Assembly (NCBI GenBank): GCA_017416485.1
Contig: JAFQCH010000018.1
Location: forward strand, 169,690 to 233,689
Length of the DNA stretch: 64,000 nt
DNA from: Clostridia bacterium
GTDB lineage: Bacteria > Bacillota > Clostridia > Oscillospirales > Acutalibacteraceae
Direction: 5' to 3'
Made by a program: the position numbers and the translations under genes. Every line of letters starts with the position of its first letter. Position 1 is the first letter of the stretch. This document shows positions 63,692 to 64,000 of this stretch, piece after piece. The notes under the pieces were generated by a model that did not search any database, had not been told where the DNA came from, and saw nothing but the letters and a program-made list of their open reading frames with translations.

Positions 63692-63749
63692 TCAACATAT
63701 TCCAATAAGTCAAACTGTTAGATAAATAAGAATTTGGAGGTGAGTTTCT

Positions 63750-64000
63750 ATGCAGGATATAATTGCAAAGTTGACAGCAAAAGATGACAAATACGCTTGT
63801 GCCATTGCTGATAAAATCATCTCCGAAAGTCAAGATACCGATGAATGGTATGAATACTTTGATGCCCTTGCGTCATTGCTGAACCATCCAAAGTCATTGG
63901 TAAGAAACCGAGTGTTGTACATTCTTGCCGCTAATGCACAATGGGACGATGAAAATCGTTTTGATGCGATTCTTGATGATTATATTGCCCATGTTACGGA
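63750..64000 (+). CDS. N-terminal part of a helical, HEAT-repeat-like protein (cut by the window)
   Basis: ATG 63750 follows TTGGAGGTGA. The 83 visible residues start MQDIIAKLTAKDDKYACAIA and contain SLLNHPKSLVRNRVLYILA, the pattern of a HEAT-type helical repeat. The gene runs off the window, so family and function remain open. It may be cotranscribed with the VOC gene 60 bases upstream. Confidence 0.7.
   Translation, partial: MQDIIAKLTAKDDKYACAIADKIISESQDTDEWYEYFDALASLLNHPKSLVRNRVLYILAANAQWDDENRFDAILDDYIAHVT

Overview
The window reads as chromosome of a spore-forming, low-to-moderate GC Firmicute of the class Clostridia, most like the gut Oscillospiraceae/Ruminococcaceae. This rests on gene content (SpoIVA, a SipL-like DUF3794/LysM protein, a SpoVM-sized peptide, GerW, RNase J, GdpP, PASTA kinase), on strong AGGAGG-type ribosome sites, and on frequent TTG starts. 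The species cannot be named from sequence alone.

Positions 1-25760 hold one long plus-strand housekeeping run: a two-component pair, DUF1385, prmC, a site-2-protease-like peptidase, scpA-scpB, DUF2953-gerW, a DacF-type carboxypeptidase, rluB, yicC, remA-like, gmk, rpoZ, priA, def, fmt, a YugP-like peptidase, rsmB, rlmN, the prpC-prkC phosphatase/kinase pair and rsgA. It then turns into a spore-coat locus: a 47-aa membrane peptide, a 23-aa SpoVM candidate, sipL and spoIVA, with terminators separating the units. rnhA converges on spoIVA and shares a bidirectional terminator with it.

Positions 26400-39850 continue with a nucleotidyltransferase fused to a degenerate phosphohexomutase, RNase J with a Lys-rich tail, gdpP-rplI-dnaB-tilS-hpt-ftsH (c-di-AMP turnover, replication, tRNA modification, membrane proteolysis), a cyclophilin lipoprotein, and a 51-aa peptide with its own promoter and terminator. 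A GlpA/GlpB/DUF1667-like redox trio and an intracellular GH29 fucosidase follow up to 44340.

Positions 44400-64000 are accessory. A tRNA-Ala(GGC) and a decayed second copy bracket an AT-rich Nudix/membrane-protein pair, followed by an IS200-like element. Next comes a four-gene minus-strand operon (AMP ligase, stand-alone condensation-like enzyme, carrier protein, second AMP ligase) that looks like a split, minimal NRPS-like pathway; it is the best candidate here for an undescribed system. Beyond it are an esterase plus GH101-like hydrolase operon, a TcmP/LCM-type methyltransferase, a secreted LCAT-like hydrolase with Cys at the nucleophile elbow, and a set of regulators, a transporter, acetyltransferases and small enzymes, with a decayed ABC-2 permease and repeat-like intergenic DNA between them.
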